DNA of 64,000 bases from Rhynchopus euleeides (taxonomy: Eukaryota > Euglenozoa > Diplonemea > Diplonemida > Diplonemidae), in the NCBI GenBank assembly GCA_963210315.1, contig OY723294.1:1922001-1986000 (forward strand), given 5' to 3'. Positions 10,322-20,745 of the stretch are shown piece by piece (position 1 is the stretch's first letter; each line of letters opens with the position of its first letter). The position numbers were made by a program, and so were the translations under genes. A model generated the notes under the pieces. That model saw nothing but the letters and a program-made list of their open reading frames with translations. It was not told where the DNA came from and ran no database searches.

Positions 10322-12319
10322 ATGGTGACGATGCGGGCCAGCCGGGTTGTAAGTGTCATGCTGCTGGCTTCCAGCGCGGCATGGGCACAGTCACAGCCGT
10401 GCAGCACCCATGGGTCGTTGTCAGACTGCGAAGGGCAACTGTGTGAGAATGACATGCAGTACTGCGTGTGGAATGTGGCGGCAGGGTCCTGCGGGTGTCC
10501 GACCTCTTGCGCCGAGTACTCAGGGCTGAACCTGGAGCTGTGCGTCAACAGCGTGTGCCCTTCCCTGCTGCCGCAGCAGCAGGTGCCGTGCCAGTACGAC
10601 CAGAGCACACAGCAGTGCAGCTGCCCCCAGGCTGCGCCTACCCCTGTGCCCCAGCCCACCCCTGTGCCCCTGCCTCAGGGTTGCGGCAAGCACAGCACGC
10701 GGAACACATGTGAGGGTGACCTTTGTGCCAACGGCGTGCAGTACTGCGTGTGGAATGTGGCGGCAGGGTCCTGCGGGTGCCCGGAGTCTTGCACCGAGTA
10801 CTCCGGTTTGAACCTGGAGCTGTGCGTCAACAGCGCATGCCCTTCCCTCCTGCCGCAGCAGCACGTGCCGTGCCAGTACGACCACGACACGCAGAAGTGC
10901 TGGTGTCCCGAGGCTGCAGAGACGGCCGCACCGGCGACCCCTGCCCCATCCACATCCGCGCCTCCGACCTCTGCACCGGCAACAGGTGCGCCCGCAACGC
11001 CTGTGCCCACCACAGAGGCACCCGAGCTCCCGCCGTGCAACGAGACGACGCTTGTGCTGAACCCCAGCTTCGAGCTCATCACCACAACCACAAACATCGG
11101 GCAGGCTCTGGTGAACGGGCAGATGCAGTCGTGGTCGGTGTCGCACGGGACGCCTTCCGTGTTTGGCGGTGCCCCGGGCCAGGGGCTGCGGTCTGCGTGG
11201 ATGTGGTCGCACAGCGGAATCGGTGAGGGTATTGTGACGAACGTCCCCTTTGTCAGTGGGCAGCTGTACCGCGTGACGATGTGGGTGAACACAGGCAACG
11301 CCGTGGCTGGGCAGTTCTTTGTCCGGGCAGTGAACGGGCTGGTGCTGCAGACTGCGACATCGCTTCCGACCTTCGGGCCAAGCGATGTGATGTTCTCCAA
11401 CGGGATGGTCTACCCCGCCTGGGATGAGATCACATTCGACTACACCGCGACAGACGCCTACGCGCAGCTGTGGATCTACCCGCTGCTGACCGGCGCACCC
11501 CCGAACAATGTGCAGGCGCAGCTGCGTGTGGACAACATCCGTGTGTGCGCAATCGGGACGGACGCGCCGGCTACCCCTGCACCGGCGACCCCCGCACCGG
11601 CAACTCCTGCTCCACCCACACCTGCGCCCGCCACATCCGCACCCCCGACTCCTGCCCCGGCGACACCACTCCCACCAACTCCCGCCCCGCCCGTGGAGCG
11701 CTGCGAGGACCTGAACTTCCAGCACAAGGCGTGCGTCAACACGCTGTGCCCCGCCTTCGTGCAGATTGGGAAGAAGGTGGCCTGCAAGTACAACGAGCTC
11801 TCTGGTGAGTGCTTCTGCCCTGAGAAGGTGGAGACGAAGGCGCCGGCAACCGCTGCCCCAGTCGTGGAGCGCTGCGAGGATCTGAACTTCCAGCACGAGG
11901 CATGTGTCAACACGCTGTGCCCTGCCTTCGTGCAGATTGGGAAGAAGGTGGCCTGCAAGTACAACGAGCTCTCTGGTGAGTGCTTCTGCCCTGAGAAGGT
12001 GGAGACGAAGGCGCCGGCAACCGCAGCCCCGCAGCGCTGCGAGGACCTGAACTTCCAGCACAAGGCATGCGTCAACACGCTGTGCCCAGGCTTGCTGCAG
12101 CTCGGGAAGGAGGTGCCCTGCAAGTACAACGAGCTCTCTGGTGAGTGCTTCTGTCCCGAGCAGGTGGAGACGAAGGCGCCTGTCGCTGTGATCTCCGATG
12201 ACTGCAGTTCGTTCCACGGCAGCCCGCGCGCATGCCTGTCGTCACTGTGCGTCGTCAGCGGCATGAAGGCTGGTTGCAAGTACGACTACACCTTAGGCAG
12301 GTGCAACTGCAGTGCTTAG
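10322..12319 (+). CDS. Secreted cysteine-rich mucin-like protein, array copy 4
   Basis: 665 aa with the full-length linker, and the same protein as copies 1 and 2. Because the copies on either side of the deletion-bearing copy 3 are full length, the deletion is a single-unit event that has not spread. Confidence 0.85.
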   Translation: MVTMRASRVVSVMLLASSAAWAQSQPCSTHGSLSDCEGQLCENDMQYCVWNVAAGSCGCPTSCAEYSGLNLELCVNSVCPSLLPQQQVPCQYDQSTQQCSCPQAAPTPVPQPTPVPLPQGCGKHSTRNTCEGDLCANGVQYCVWNVAAGSCGCPESCTEYSGLNLELCVNSACPSLLPQQHVPCQYDHDTQKCWCPEAAETAAPATPAPSTSAPPTSAPATGAPATPVPTTEAPELPPCNETTLVLNPSFELITTTTNIGQALVNGQMQSWSVSHGTPSVFGGAPGQGLRSAWMWSHSGIGEGIVTNVPFVSGQLYRVTMWVNTGNAVAGQFFVRAVNGLVLQTATSLPTFGPSDVMFSNGMVYPAWDEITFDYTATDAYAQLWIYPLLTGAPPNNVQAQLRVDNIRVCAIGTDAPATPAPATPAPATPAPPTPAPATSAPPTPAPATPLPPTPAPPVERCEDLNFQHKACVNTLCPAFVQIGKKVACKYNELSGECFCPEKVETKAPATAAPVVERCEDLNFQHEACVNTLCPAFVQIGKKVACKYNELSGECFCPEKVETKAPATAAPQRCEDLNFQHKACVNTLCPGLLQLGKEVPCKYNELSGECFCPEQVETKAPVAVISDDCSSFHGSPRACLSSLCVVSGMKAGCKYDYTLGRCNCSA

Positions 12320-13639
12320 TGGTGCATGGTTTTCCGTGACTTGCATGGGGTTTCATTTGCCTCATGCCTTGCCGTCGCCGCCGTGCTCGCACTCGGCGCG
12401 GAACTCATTCTCAAACAACCATCACCTTCTGGGCGGCAGGGGCTCTGAAAACACACAACACAACAGACCCTCCCTCCCCGCCCGCTTCATAAACCACCGC
12501 ATTCGAAAGAATGCCCCATTCCTTTTCCTGTTTGGCATGTGACCCAGGTGTTTCGCCTTCCCCAACCCACCCACCCACCCTCTTCGCACAAGGTGTTCGT
12601 CTTGCACATTGCACTGCCAGTGCGAGACGGACGCCGGTGGCATGTCTCTTTTGTCAGCAGATGCGTGCTGCGTGCCTCGAACCTCTCCGTTGTGTTCGCG
12701 TGGCGCTGTGCCCTCACACTGGGCTGTTCATAGCACCCGTTGGCCGTTGGCCGTTTGTCTTTATTTCCCATTCCTGTCCGAGGGCGGCGGAGGAGAGGTG
12801 CAATGTCAGTAGGACAGCCTGCACCCCTCCCCGGCTGACTGGACGGGCGGGTTGAGTTGCCGTTCCATATACTTTCATGTGTGCCTTTCTTATTGATCTC
12901 GGCCCCCCCGCTGATCATTCCCCGCCATCTTCCTCCCTCTACTCTACTAACCTACCACCCCCGTTGACGACACGTTCTGGTGCCGCGGCAGAACAGTGGC
13001 GCTGCGCTTTTCGCGCGCCTGTTTTGCTTTTGGCACAGGACATCGCCGATCGCAAATCCCTTCCCCCTTTGCCTTTGTTCCCATTTGTCTCCGGTATTCT
13101 GATGTGGTGCTGCAGCCTCACAACAGATTCTTTTTTGCACTTGCGCCTGCTGTTGCTGTGGTTGTCCATATCCACCTGCTCCGATTTACCCGGCATCACT
13201 GTGCACCCCCCCCGAGGGGGTGTGGAAGGTGGCCGCTGGAGAAAGTCGTACAAGTCGTGTCATCATCATCGCCGCGGTGTGTGCTGGGGGGATATCACCC
13301 AAGGGTGTTGCACAGTACACGCCCCCTCTGCACACACCGGCGAAGAGTAGGAGCGCACAACACAAGATACCCGCTTGGCTGAACAAAACAACGCGAAAGG
13401 CCCCACCCCCCCCTGCTCCCACACCCCCTGTCACATTTCCCGGGATACCTGCGCAAAACACACCGTGTCTGTCCAACCGAAGACTCTGCATCGCGCAACC
13501 CCCAGCCCAGCCACACACACACACACAGCTCCCACGGGGTGACACCGTGCGGGCCATGTACCACCACCACCCCTCGCAGGAGCAACTTCCAAAACAAACA
13601 CAACCGACAGAAAGAAGGGTGAATTGCCATACCAGTCAG

Positions 13640-15637
13640 ATGGTGACGATGCGGGCCAGCCGGGTTGTAAGTGTCATGCTGCTGGCTTCCAGCGCGGCAT
13701 GGGCACAGTCACAGCCGTGCAGCACCCATGGGTCGTTGTCAGACTGCGAAGGGCAACTGTGTGAGAATGACATGCAGTACTGCGTGTGGAATGTGGCGGC
13801 AGGGTCCTGCGGGTGTCCGACCTCTTGCGCCGAGTACTCAGGGCTGAACCTGGAGCTGTGCGTCAACAGCGTGTGCCCTTCCCTGCTGCCGCAGCAGCAG
13901 GTGCCGTGCCAGTACGACCAGAGCACACAGCAGTGCAGCTGCCCCCAGGCTGCGCCTACCCCTGTGCCCCAGCCCACCCCTGTGCCCCTGCCTCAGGGTT
14001 GCGGCAAGCACAGCACGCGGAACACATGTGAGGGTGACCTTTGTGCCAACGGCGTGCAGTACTGCGTGTGGAATGTGGCGGCAGGGTCCTGCGGGTGCCC
14101 GGAGTCTTGCACCGAGTACTCCGGTTTGAACCTGGAGCTGTGCGTCAACAGCGCATGCCCTTCCCTCCTGCCGCAGCAGCACGTGCCGTGCCAGTACGAC
14201 CACGACACGCAGAAGTGCTGGTGTCCCGAGGCTGCAGAGACGGCCGCACCGGCGACCCCTGCCCCATCCACATCCGCGCCTCCGACCTCTGCACCGGCAA
14301 CAGGTGCGCCCGCAACGCCTGTGCCCACCACAGAGGCACCCGAGCTCCCGCCGTGCAACGAGACGACGCTTGTGCTGAACCCCAGCTTCGAGCTCATCAC
14401 CACAACCACAAACATCGGGCAGGCTCTGGTGAACGGGCAGATGCAGTCGTGGTCGGTGTCGCACGGGACGCCTTCCGTGTTTGGCGGTGCCCCGGGCCAG
14501 GGGCTGCGGTCTGCGTGGATGTGGTCGCACAGCGGAATCGGTGAGGGTATTGTGACGAACGTCCCCTTTGTCAGTGGGCAGCTGTACCGCGTGACGATGT
14601 GGGTGAACACAGGCAACGCCGTGGCTGGGCAGTTCTTTGTCCGGGCAGTGAACGGGCTGGTGCTGCAGACTGCGACATCGCTTCCGACCTTCGGGCCAAG
14701 CGATGTGATGTTCTCCAACGGGATGGTCTACCCCGCCTGGGATGAGATCACATTCGACTACACCGCGACAGACGCCTACGCGCAGCTGTGGATCTACCCG
14801 CTGCTGACCGGCGCACCCCCGAACAATGTGCAGGCGCAGCTGCGTGTGGACAACATCCGTGTGTGCGCAATCGGGACGGACGCGCCGGCTACCCCTGCAC
14901 CGGCGACCCCCGCACCGGCAACTCCTGCTCCACCCACACCTGCGCCCGCCACATCCGCACCCCCGACTCCTGCCCCGGCGACACCACTCCCACCAACTCC
15001 CGCCCCGCCCGTGGAGCGCTGCGAGGACCTGAACTTCCAGCACAAGGCGTGCGTCAACACGCTGTGCCCCGCCTTCGTGCAGATTGGGAAGAAGGTGGCC
15101 TGCAAGTACAACGAGCTCTCTGGTGAGTGCTTCTGCCCTGAGAAGGTGGAGACGAAGGCGCCGGCAACCGCTGCCCCAGTCGTGGAGCGCTGCGAGGATC
15201 TGAACTTCCAGCACGAGGCATGTGTCAACACGCTGTGCCCTGCCTTCGTGCAGATTGGGAAGAAGGTGGCCTGCAAGTACAACGAGCTCTCTGGTGAGTG
15301 CTTCTGCCCTGAGAAGGTGGAGACGAAGGCGCCGGCAACCGCAGCCCCGCAGCGCTGCGAGGACCTGAACTTCCAGCACAAGGCATGCGTCAACACGCTG
15401 TGCCCAGGCTTGCTGCAGCTCGGGAAGGAGGTGCCCTGCAAGTACAACGAGCTCTCTGGTGAGTGCTTCTGTCCCGAGCAGGTGGAGACGAAGGCGCCTG
15501 TCGCTGTGATCTCCGATGACTGCAGTTCGTTCCACGGCAGCCCGCGCGCATGCCTGTCGTCACTGTGCGTCGTCAGCGGCATGAAGGCTGGTTGCAAGTA
15601 CGACTACACCTTAGGCAGGTGCAACTGCAGTGCTTAG
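13640..15637 (+). CDS. Secreted cysteine-rich mucin-like protein, array copy 5
   Basis: 665 aa, the same protein as copies 1, 2 and 4. I see no distinguishing variant in the coding region or the adjoining spacers. Confidence 0.85.
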   Translation: MVTMRASRVVSVMLLASSAAWAQSQPCSTHGSLSDCEGQLCENDMQYCVWNVAAGSCGCPTSCAEYSGLNLELCVNSVCPSLLPQQQVPCQYDQSTQQCSCPQAAPTPVPQPTPVPLPQGCGKHSTRNTCEGDLCANGVQYCVWNVAAGSCGCPESCTEYSGLNLELCVNSACPSLLPQQHVPCQYDHDTQKCWCPEAAETAAPATPAPSTSAPPTSAPATGAPATPVPTTEAPELPPCNETTLVLNPSFELITTTTNIGQALVNGQMQSWSVSHGTPSVFGGAPGQGLRSAWMWSHSGIGEGIVTNVPFVSGQLYRVTMWVNTGNAVAGQFFVRAVNGLVLQTATSLPTFGPSDVMFSNGMVYPAWDEITFDYTATDAYAQLWIYPLLTGAPPNNVQAQLRVDNIRVCAIGTDAPATPAPATPAPATPAPPTPAPATSAPPTPAPATPLPPTPAPPVERCEDLNFQHKACVNTLCPAFVQIGKKVACKYNELSGECFCPEKVETKAPATAAPVVERCEDLNFQHEACVNTLCPAFVQIGKKVACKYNELSGECFCPEKVETKAPATAAPQRCEDLNFQHKACVNTLCPGLLQLGKEVPCKYNELSGECFCPEQVETKAPVAVISDDCSSFHGSPRACLSSLCVVSGMKAGCKYDYTLGRCNCSA

Positions 15638-16957
15638 TGGTGCATGGTTTTCCGTGACTTGCATGGGGTTTCATTTGCCTCATGCCTTGCCGTCGCCGCC
15701 GTGCTCGCACTCGGCGCGGAACTCATTCTCAAACAACCATCACCTTCTGGGCGGCAGGGGCTCTGAAAACACACAACACAACAGACCCTCCCTCCCCGCC
15801 CGCTTCATAAACCACCGCATTCGAAAGAATGCCCCATTCCTTTTCCTGTTTGGCATGTGACCCAGGTGTTTCGCCTTCCCCAACCCACCCACCCACCCTC
15901 TTCGCACAAGGTGTTCGTCTTGCACATTGCACTGCCAGTGCGAGACGGACGCCGGTGGCATGTCTCTTTTGTCAGCAGATGCGTGCTGCGTGCCTCGAAC
16001 CTCTCCGTTGTGTTCGCGTGGCGCTGTGCCCTCACACTGGGCTGTTCATAGCACCCGTTGGCCGTTGGCCGTTTGTCTTTATTTCCCATTCCTGTCCGAG
16101 GGCGGCGGAGGAGAGGTGCAATGTCAGTAGGACAGCCTGCACCCCTCCCCGGCTGACTGGACGGGCGGGTTGAGTTGCCGTTCCATATACTTTCATGTGT
16201 GCCTTTCTTATTGATCTCGGCCCCCCCGCTGATCATTCCCCGCCATCTTCCTCCCTCTACTCTACTAACCTACCACCCCCGTTGACGACACGTTCTGGTG
16301 CCGCGGCAGAACAGTGGCGCTGCGCTTTTCGCGCGCCTGTTTTGCTTTTGGCACAGGACATCGCCGATCGCAAATCCCTTCCCCCTTTGCCTTTGTTCCC
16401 ATTTGTCTCCGGTATTCTGATGTGGTGCTGCAGCCTCACAACAGATTCTTTTTTGCACTTGCGCCTGCTGTTGCTGTGGTTGTCCATATCCACCTGCTCC
16501 GATTTACCCGGCATCACTGTGCACCCCCCCCGAGGGGGTGTGGAAGGTGGCCGCTGGAGAAAGTCGTACAAGTCGTGTCATCATCATCGCCGCGGTGTGT
16601 GCTGGGGGGATATCACCCAAGGGTGTTGCACAGTACACGCCCCCTCTGCACACACCGGCGAAGAGTAGGAGCGCACAACACAAGATACCCGCTTGGCTGA
16701 ACAAAACAACGCGAAAGGCCCCACCCCCCCCTGCTCCCACACCCCCTGTCACATTTCCCGGGATACCTGCGCAAAACACACCGTGTCTGTCCAACCGAAG
16801 ACTCTGCATCGCGCAACCCCCAGCCCAGCCACACACACACACACAGCTCCCACGGGGTGACACCGTGCGGGCCATGTACCACCACCACCCCTCGCAGGAG
16901 CAACTTCCAAAACAAACACAACCGACAGAAAGAAGGGTGAATTGCCATACCAGTCAG

Positions 16958-18955
16958 ATGGTGACGATGCGGGCCAGCCGGGTTGTAAGTGTCATGCTGC
17001 TGGCTTCCAGCGCGGCATGGGCACAGTCACAGCCGTGCAGCACCCATGGGTCGTTGTCAGACTGCGAAGGGCAACTGTGTGAGAATGACATGCAGTACTG
17101 CGTGTGGAATGTGGCGGCAGGGTCCTGCGGGTGTCCGACCTCTTGCGCCGAGTACTCAGGGCTGAACCTGGAGCTGTGCGTCAACAGCGTGTGCCCTTCC
17201 CTGCTGCCGCAGCAGCAGGTGCCGTGCCAGTACGACCAGAGCACACAGCAGTGCAGCTGCCCCCAGGCTGCGCCTACCCCTGTGCCCCAGCCCACCCCTG
17301 TGCCCCTGCCTCAGGGTTGCGGCAAGCACAGCACGCGGAACACATGTGAGGGTGACCTTTGTGCCAACGGCGTGCAGTACTGCGTGTGGAATGTGGCGGC
17401 AGGGTCCTGCGGGTGCCCGGAGTCTTGCACCGAGTACTCCGGTTTGAACCTGGAGCTGTGCGTCAACAGCGCATGCCCTTCCCTCCTGCCGCAGCAGCAC
17501 GTGCCGTGCCAGTACGACCACGACACGCAGAAGTGCTGGTGTCCCGAGGCTGCAGAGACGGCCGCACCGGCGACCCCTGCCCCATCCACATCCGCGCCTC
17601 CGACCTCTGCACCGGCAACAGGTGCGCCCGCAACGCCTGTGCCCACCACAGAGGCACCCGAGCTCCCGCCGTGCAACGAGACGACGCTTGTGCTGAACCC
17701 CAGCTTCGAGCTCATCACCACAACCACAAACATCGGGCAGGCTCTGGTGAACGGGCAGATGCAGTCGTGGTCGGTGTCGCACGGGACGCCTTCCGTGTTT
17801 GGCGGTGCCCCGGGCCAGGGGCTGCGGTCTGCGTGGATGTGGTCGCACAGCGGAATCGGTGAGGGTATTGTGACGAACGTCCCCTTTGTCAGTGGGCAGC
17901 TGTACCGTGTGACTATGTGGGTGACCACAGGCAACGCCGTGGCTGGGCAGTTCTTTGTCCGTGCAGTGAACGGGCTGGTGCTGCAGACTGCGACATCGCT
18001 TCCGACCTTCGGGCCAAGCGATGTGATGTTCTCCAACGGGATGGTCTACCCCGCCTGGGATGAGATCACATTCGACTACACCGCGACAGACGCCTACGCG
18101 CAGCTGTGGATCTACCCGCTGCTGACCGGCGCACCCCCGAACAATGTGCAGGCGCAGCTGCGTGTGGACAACATCCGTGTGTGCGCAATCGGGACGGACG
18201 CGCCGGCTACCCCTGCACCGGCGACCCCCGCACCGGCAACTCCTGCTCCACCCACACCTGCGCCCGCCACATCCGCACCCCCGACTCCTGCCCCGGCGAC
18301 ACCACTCCCACCAACTCCCGCCCCGCCCGTGGAGCGCTGCGAGGACCTGAACTTCCAGCACAAGGCGTGCGTCAACACGCTGTGCCCCGCCTTCGTGCAG
18401 ATTGGGAAGAAGGTGGCCTGCAAGTACAACGAGCTCTCTGGTGAGTGCTTCTGCCCTGAGAAGGTGGAGACGAAGGCGCCGGCAACCGCTGCCCCAGTCG
18501 TGGAGCGCTGCGAGGATCTGAACTTCCAGCACGAGGCATGTGTCAACACGCTGTGCCCTGCCTTCGTGCAGATTGGGAAGAAGGTGGCCTGCAAGTACAA
18601 CGAGCTCTCTGGTGAGTGCTTCTGCCCTGAGAAGGTGGAGACGAAGGCGCCGGCAACCGCAGCCCCGCAGCGCTGCGAGGACCTGAACTTCCAGCACAAG
18701 GCATGCGTCAACACGCTGTGCCCAGGCTTGCTGCAGCTCGGGAAGGAGGTGCCCTGCAAGTACAACGAGCTCTCTGGTGAGTGCTTCTGTCCCGAGCAGG
18801 TGGAGACGAAGGCGCCTGTCGCTGTGATCTCCGATGACTGCAGTTCGTTCCACGGCAGCCCGCGCGCATGCCTGTCGTCACTGTGCGTCGTCAGCGGCAT
18901 GAAGGCTGGTTGCAAGTACGACTACACCTTAGGCAGGTGCAACTGCAGTGCTTAG
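16958..18955 (+). CDS. Secreted cysteine-rich mucin-like protein, array copy 6 (variant patch)
   Basis: 665 aa. It carries four clustered base differences from every other copy between 17908 and 17962. Three are silent and one changes Asn to Thr in the jelly-roll-like domain (MWVNTG to MWVTTG). This is the last complete unit before the array edge. A cluster this tight in otherwise identical sequence suggests a short conversion tract from a diverged copy. Confidence 0.85.
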   Translation: MVTMRASRVVSVMLLASSAAWAQSQPCSTHGSLSDCEGQLCENDMQYCVWNVAAGSCGCPTSCAEYSGLNLELCVNSVCPSLLPQQQVPCQYDQSTQQCSCPQAAPTPVPQPTPVPLPQGCGKHSTRNTCEGDLCANGVQYCVWNVAAGSCGCPESCTEYSGLNLELCVNSACPSLLPQQHVPCQYDHDTQKCWCPEAAETAAPATPAPSTSAPPTSAPATGAPATPVPTTEAPELPPCNETTLVLNPSFELITTTTNIGQALVNGQMQSWSVSHGTPSVFGGAPGQGLRSAWMWSHSGIGEGIVTNVPFVSGQLYRVTMWVTTGNAVAGQFFVRAVNGLVLQTATSLPTFGPSDVMFSNGMVYPAWDEITFDYTATDAYAQLWIYPLLTGAPPNNVQAQLRVDNIRVCAIGTDAPATPAPATPAPATPAPPTPAPATSAPPTPAPATPLPPTPAPPVERCEDLNFQHKACVNTLCPAFVQIGKKVACKYNELSGECFCPEKVETKAPATAAPVVERCEDLNFQHEACVNTLCPAFVQIGKKVACKYNELSGECFCPEKVETKAPATAAPQRCEDLNFQHKACVNTLCPGLLQLGKEVPCKYNELSGECFCPEQVETKAPVAVISDDCSSFHGSPRACLSSLCVVSGMKAGCKYDYTLGRCNCSA

Positions 18956-20745
18956 TGGTGCATGGTTTTCCGTGACTTGCATGGGGTTTCATTTGCCTCA
19001 TGCCTTGCCGTCGCCGCCGTGCTCGCACTCGGCGCGGAACTCATTCTCAAACAACCATCACCTTCTGGGCGGCAGGGGCTCTGAAAACACACAACACAAC
19101 AGACCCTCCCTCCCCGCCCGCTTCATAAACCACCGCATTCGAAAGAATGCCCCATTCCTTTTCCTGTTTGGCATGTGACCCAGGTGTTTCGCCTTCCCCA
19201 ACCCACCCACCCACCCTCTTCGCACAAGGTGTTCGTCTTGCACATTGCACTGCCAGTGCGAGACGGACGCCGGTGGCATGTCTCTTTTGTCAGCAGATGC
19301 GTGCTGCGTGCCTCGAACCTCTCCGTTGTGTTCGCGTGGCGCTGTGCCCTCACACTGGGCTGTTCATAGCACCCGTTGGCCGTTGGCCGTTTGTCTTTAT
19401 TTCCCATTCCTGTCCGAGGGCGGCGGAGGAGAGGTGCAATGTCAGTAGGACAGCCTGCACCCCTCCCCGGCTGACTGGACGGGCGGGTTGAGTTGCCGTT
19501 CCATATACTTTCATGTGTGCCTTTCTTATTGATCTCGGCCCCCCCGCTGATCATTCCCCGCCATCTTCCTCCCTCTACTCTACTAACCTACCACCCCCGT
19601 TGACGACACGTTCTGGTGCCGCGGCAGAACAGTGGCGCTGCGCTTTTCGCGCGCCTGTTTTGCTTTTGGCACAGGACATCGCCGATCGCAAATCCCTTCC
19701 CCCTTTGCCTTTGTTCCCATTTGTCTCCGGTATTCTGATGTGGTGCTGCAGCCTCACAACAGATTCTTTTTTGCACTTGCGCCTGCTGTTGCTGTGGTTG
19801 TCCATATCCACCTGCTCCGATTTACCCGGCATCACTGTGCACCCCCCCCGAGGGGGTGTGGAAGGTGGCCGCTGGAGAAAGTCGTACAAGTCGTGTCATC
19901 ATCATCGCCGCGGTGTGTGCTGGGGGGATATCACCCAAGGGTGTTGCACAGTACACGCCCCCTCTGCACACACCGGCGAAGAGTAGGAGCGCACAACACA
20001 AGATACCCGCTTGGCTGAACAAAAACAACGCGAAAGGCCCCACCCTTCCTCGACCTCCTTGCTTTGGACCACTTGCTGTCCCTCAGCTTGTTGAGGCAGG
20101 AGCACGCACCACCTCACGGACACTGCAGGTGTATTTCTCGCAGTGTACACGCACCGGGGGGGAGGTGGCGGTCAGTGCTCAGACCGGGTCCTGGGCGGCA
20201 AAACACTCCGTACCGACCTCCGCGTTTTGTTCATGGAATTTGACGTTCTTTGTTGTCCTCCGCCTTGTCCTGTGCAGGACTGCTCTCGCCACAGTGACAG
20301 TCAGCCGGTTCGTTGCATTGTCCTGCTTGAAAGATTGTGCTCTGTTCGGATCGCATCATCCCGCTGGTAGTCGTCTGTCCAGTCGCCTTTGTGTTTCCGC
20401 CCGAGATGGTCTGCGGCACGTTTGCAGCTTCACAGCTCACAGCACCGCCAGCGCCTTGTGTTGTGTCTTGTACTCCCTCTTCGCAGTTGCTTGTGTCTTC
20501 TCGTCCCTCCCGCTGTGAGCCGTGGGGCAGGATGAGAAGCTTCTGAGTTCCGCGGGCTCCTCAACTCGCAGTTGTCTGCCCGTTTTTTTTGTCAGGACCA
20601 GCCGCTAACCGTGCCCCTAATGTTCGCCTGCCGCCCTCCCCACTTCCTCGCAAGGGATGTCCCTGAGACACCTCCCGAGAGTACGCCGACCACAGCACAC
20701 CACACACCGCAGACACACAGGCACCTCAGGGCCACAGCCAAGGCA
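18956..20745 (+). other. Truncated seventh spacer and the array-edge intergenic region
   Basis: 18956-20045 matches the standard array spacer. After 20045 the sequence is unrelated to the array. It is about 700 bp with no convincing gene. A T-rich tract ending TTTTTTTTGTCAG just before 20595 is a plausible splice acceptor for the following cyclophilin transcript. Confidence 0.6.

Larger units (their letters stand above)
1..20045 (+). repeat. Tandem array of six 3318-bp gene units plus a truncated seventh
   Basis: Successive stop codons at 2383, 5701, 9001, 12319, 15637 and 18955 give periods of 3318, 3300, 3318, 3318 and 3318 bp. Coding and spacer sequence look essentially identical between units. 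The window opens inside the spacer of unit 1. The seventh unit matches the others until about 20045, inside the region upstream of its start codon, and then diverges, so the array edge is visible. The spacers (2384-3703, 5702-7021, 9002-10321, 12320-13639, 15638-16957) are 1320 bp each, pyrimidine-rich, and carry no gene I can support. Identity extending through non-coding spacer points to recent amplification or continuing homogenisation. Confidence 0.97.
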
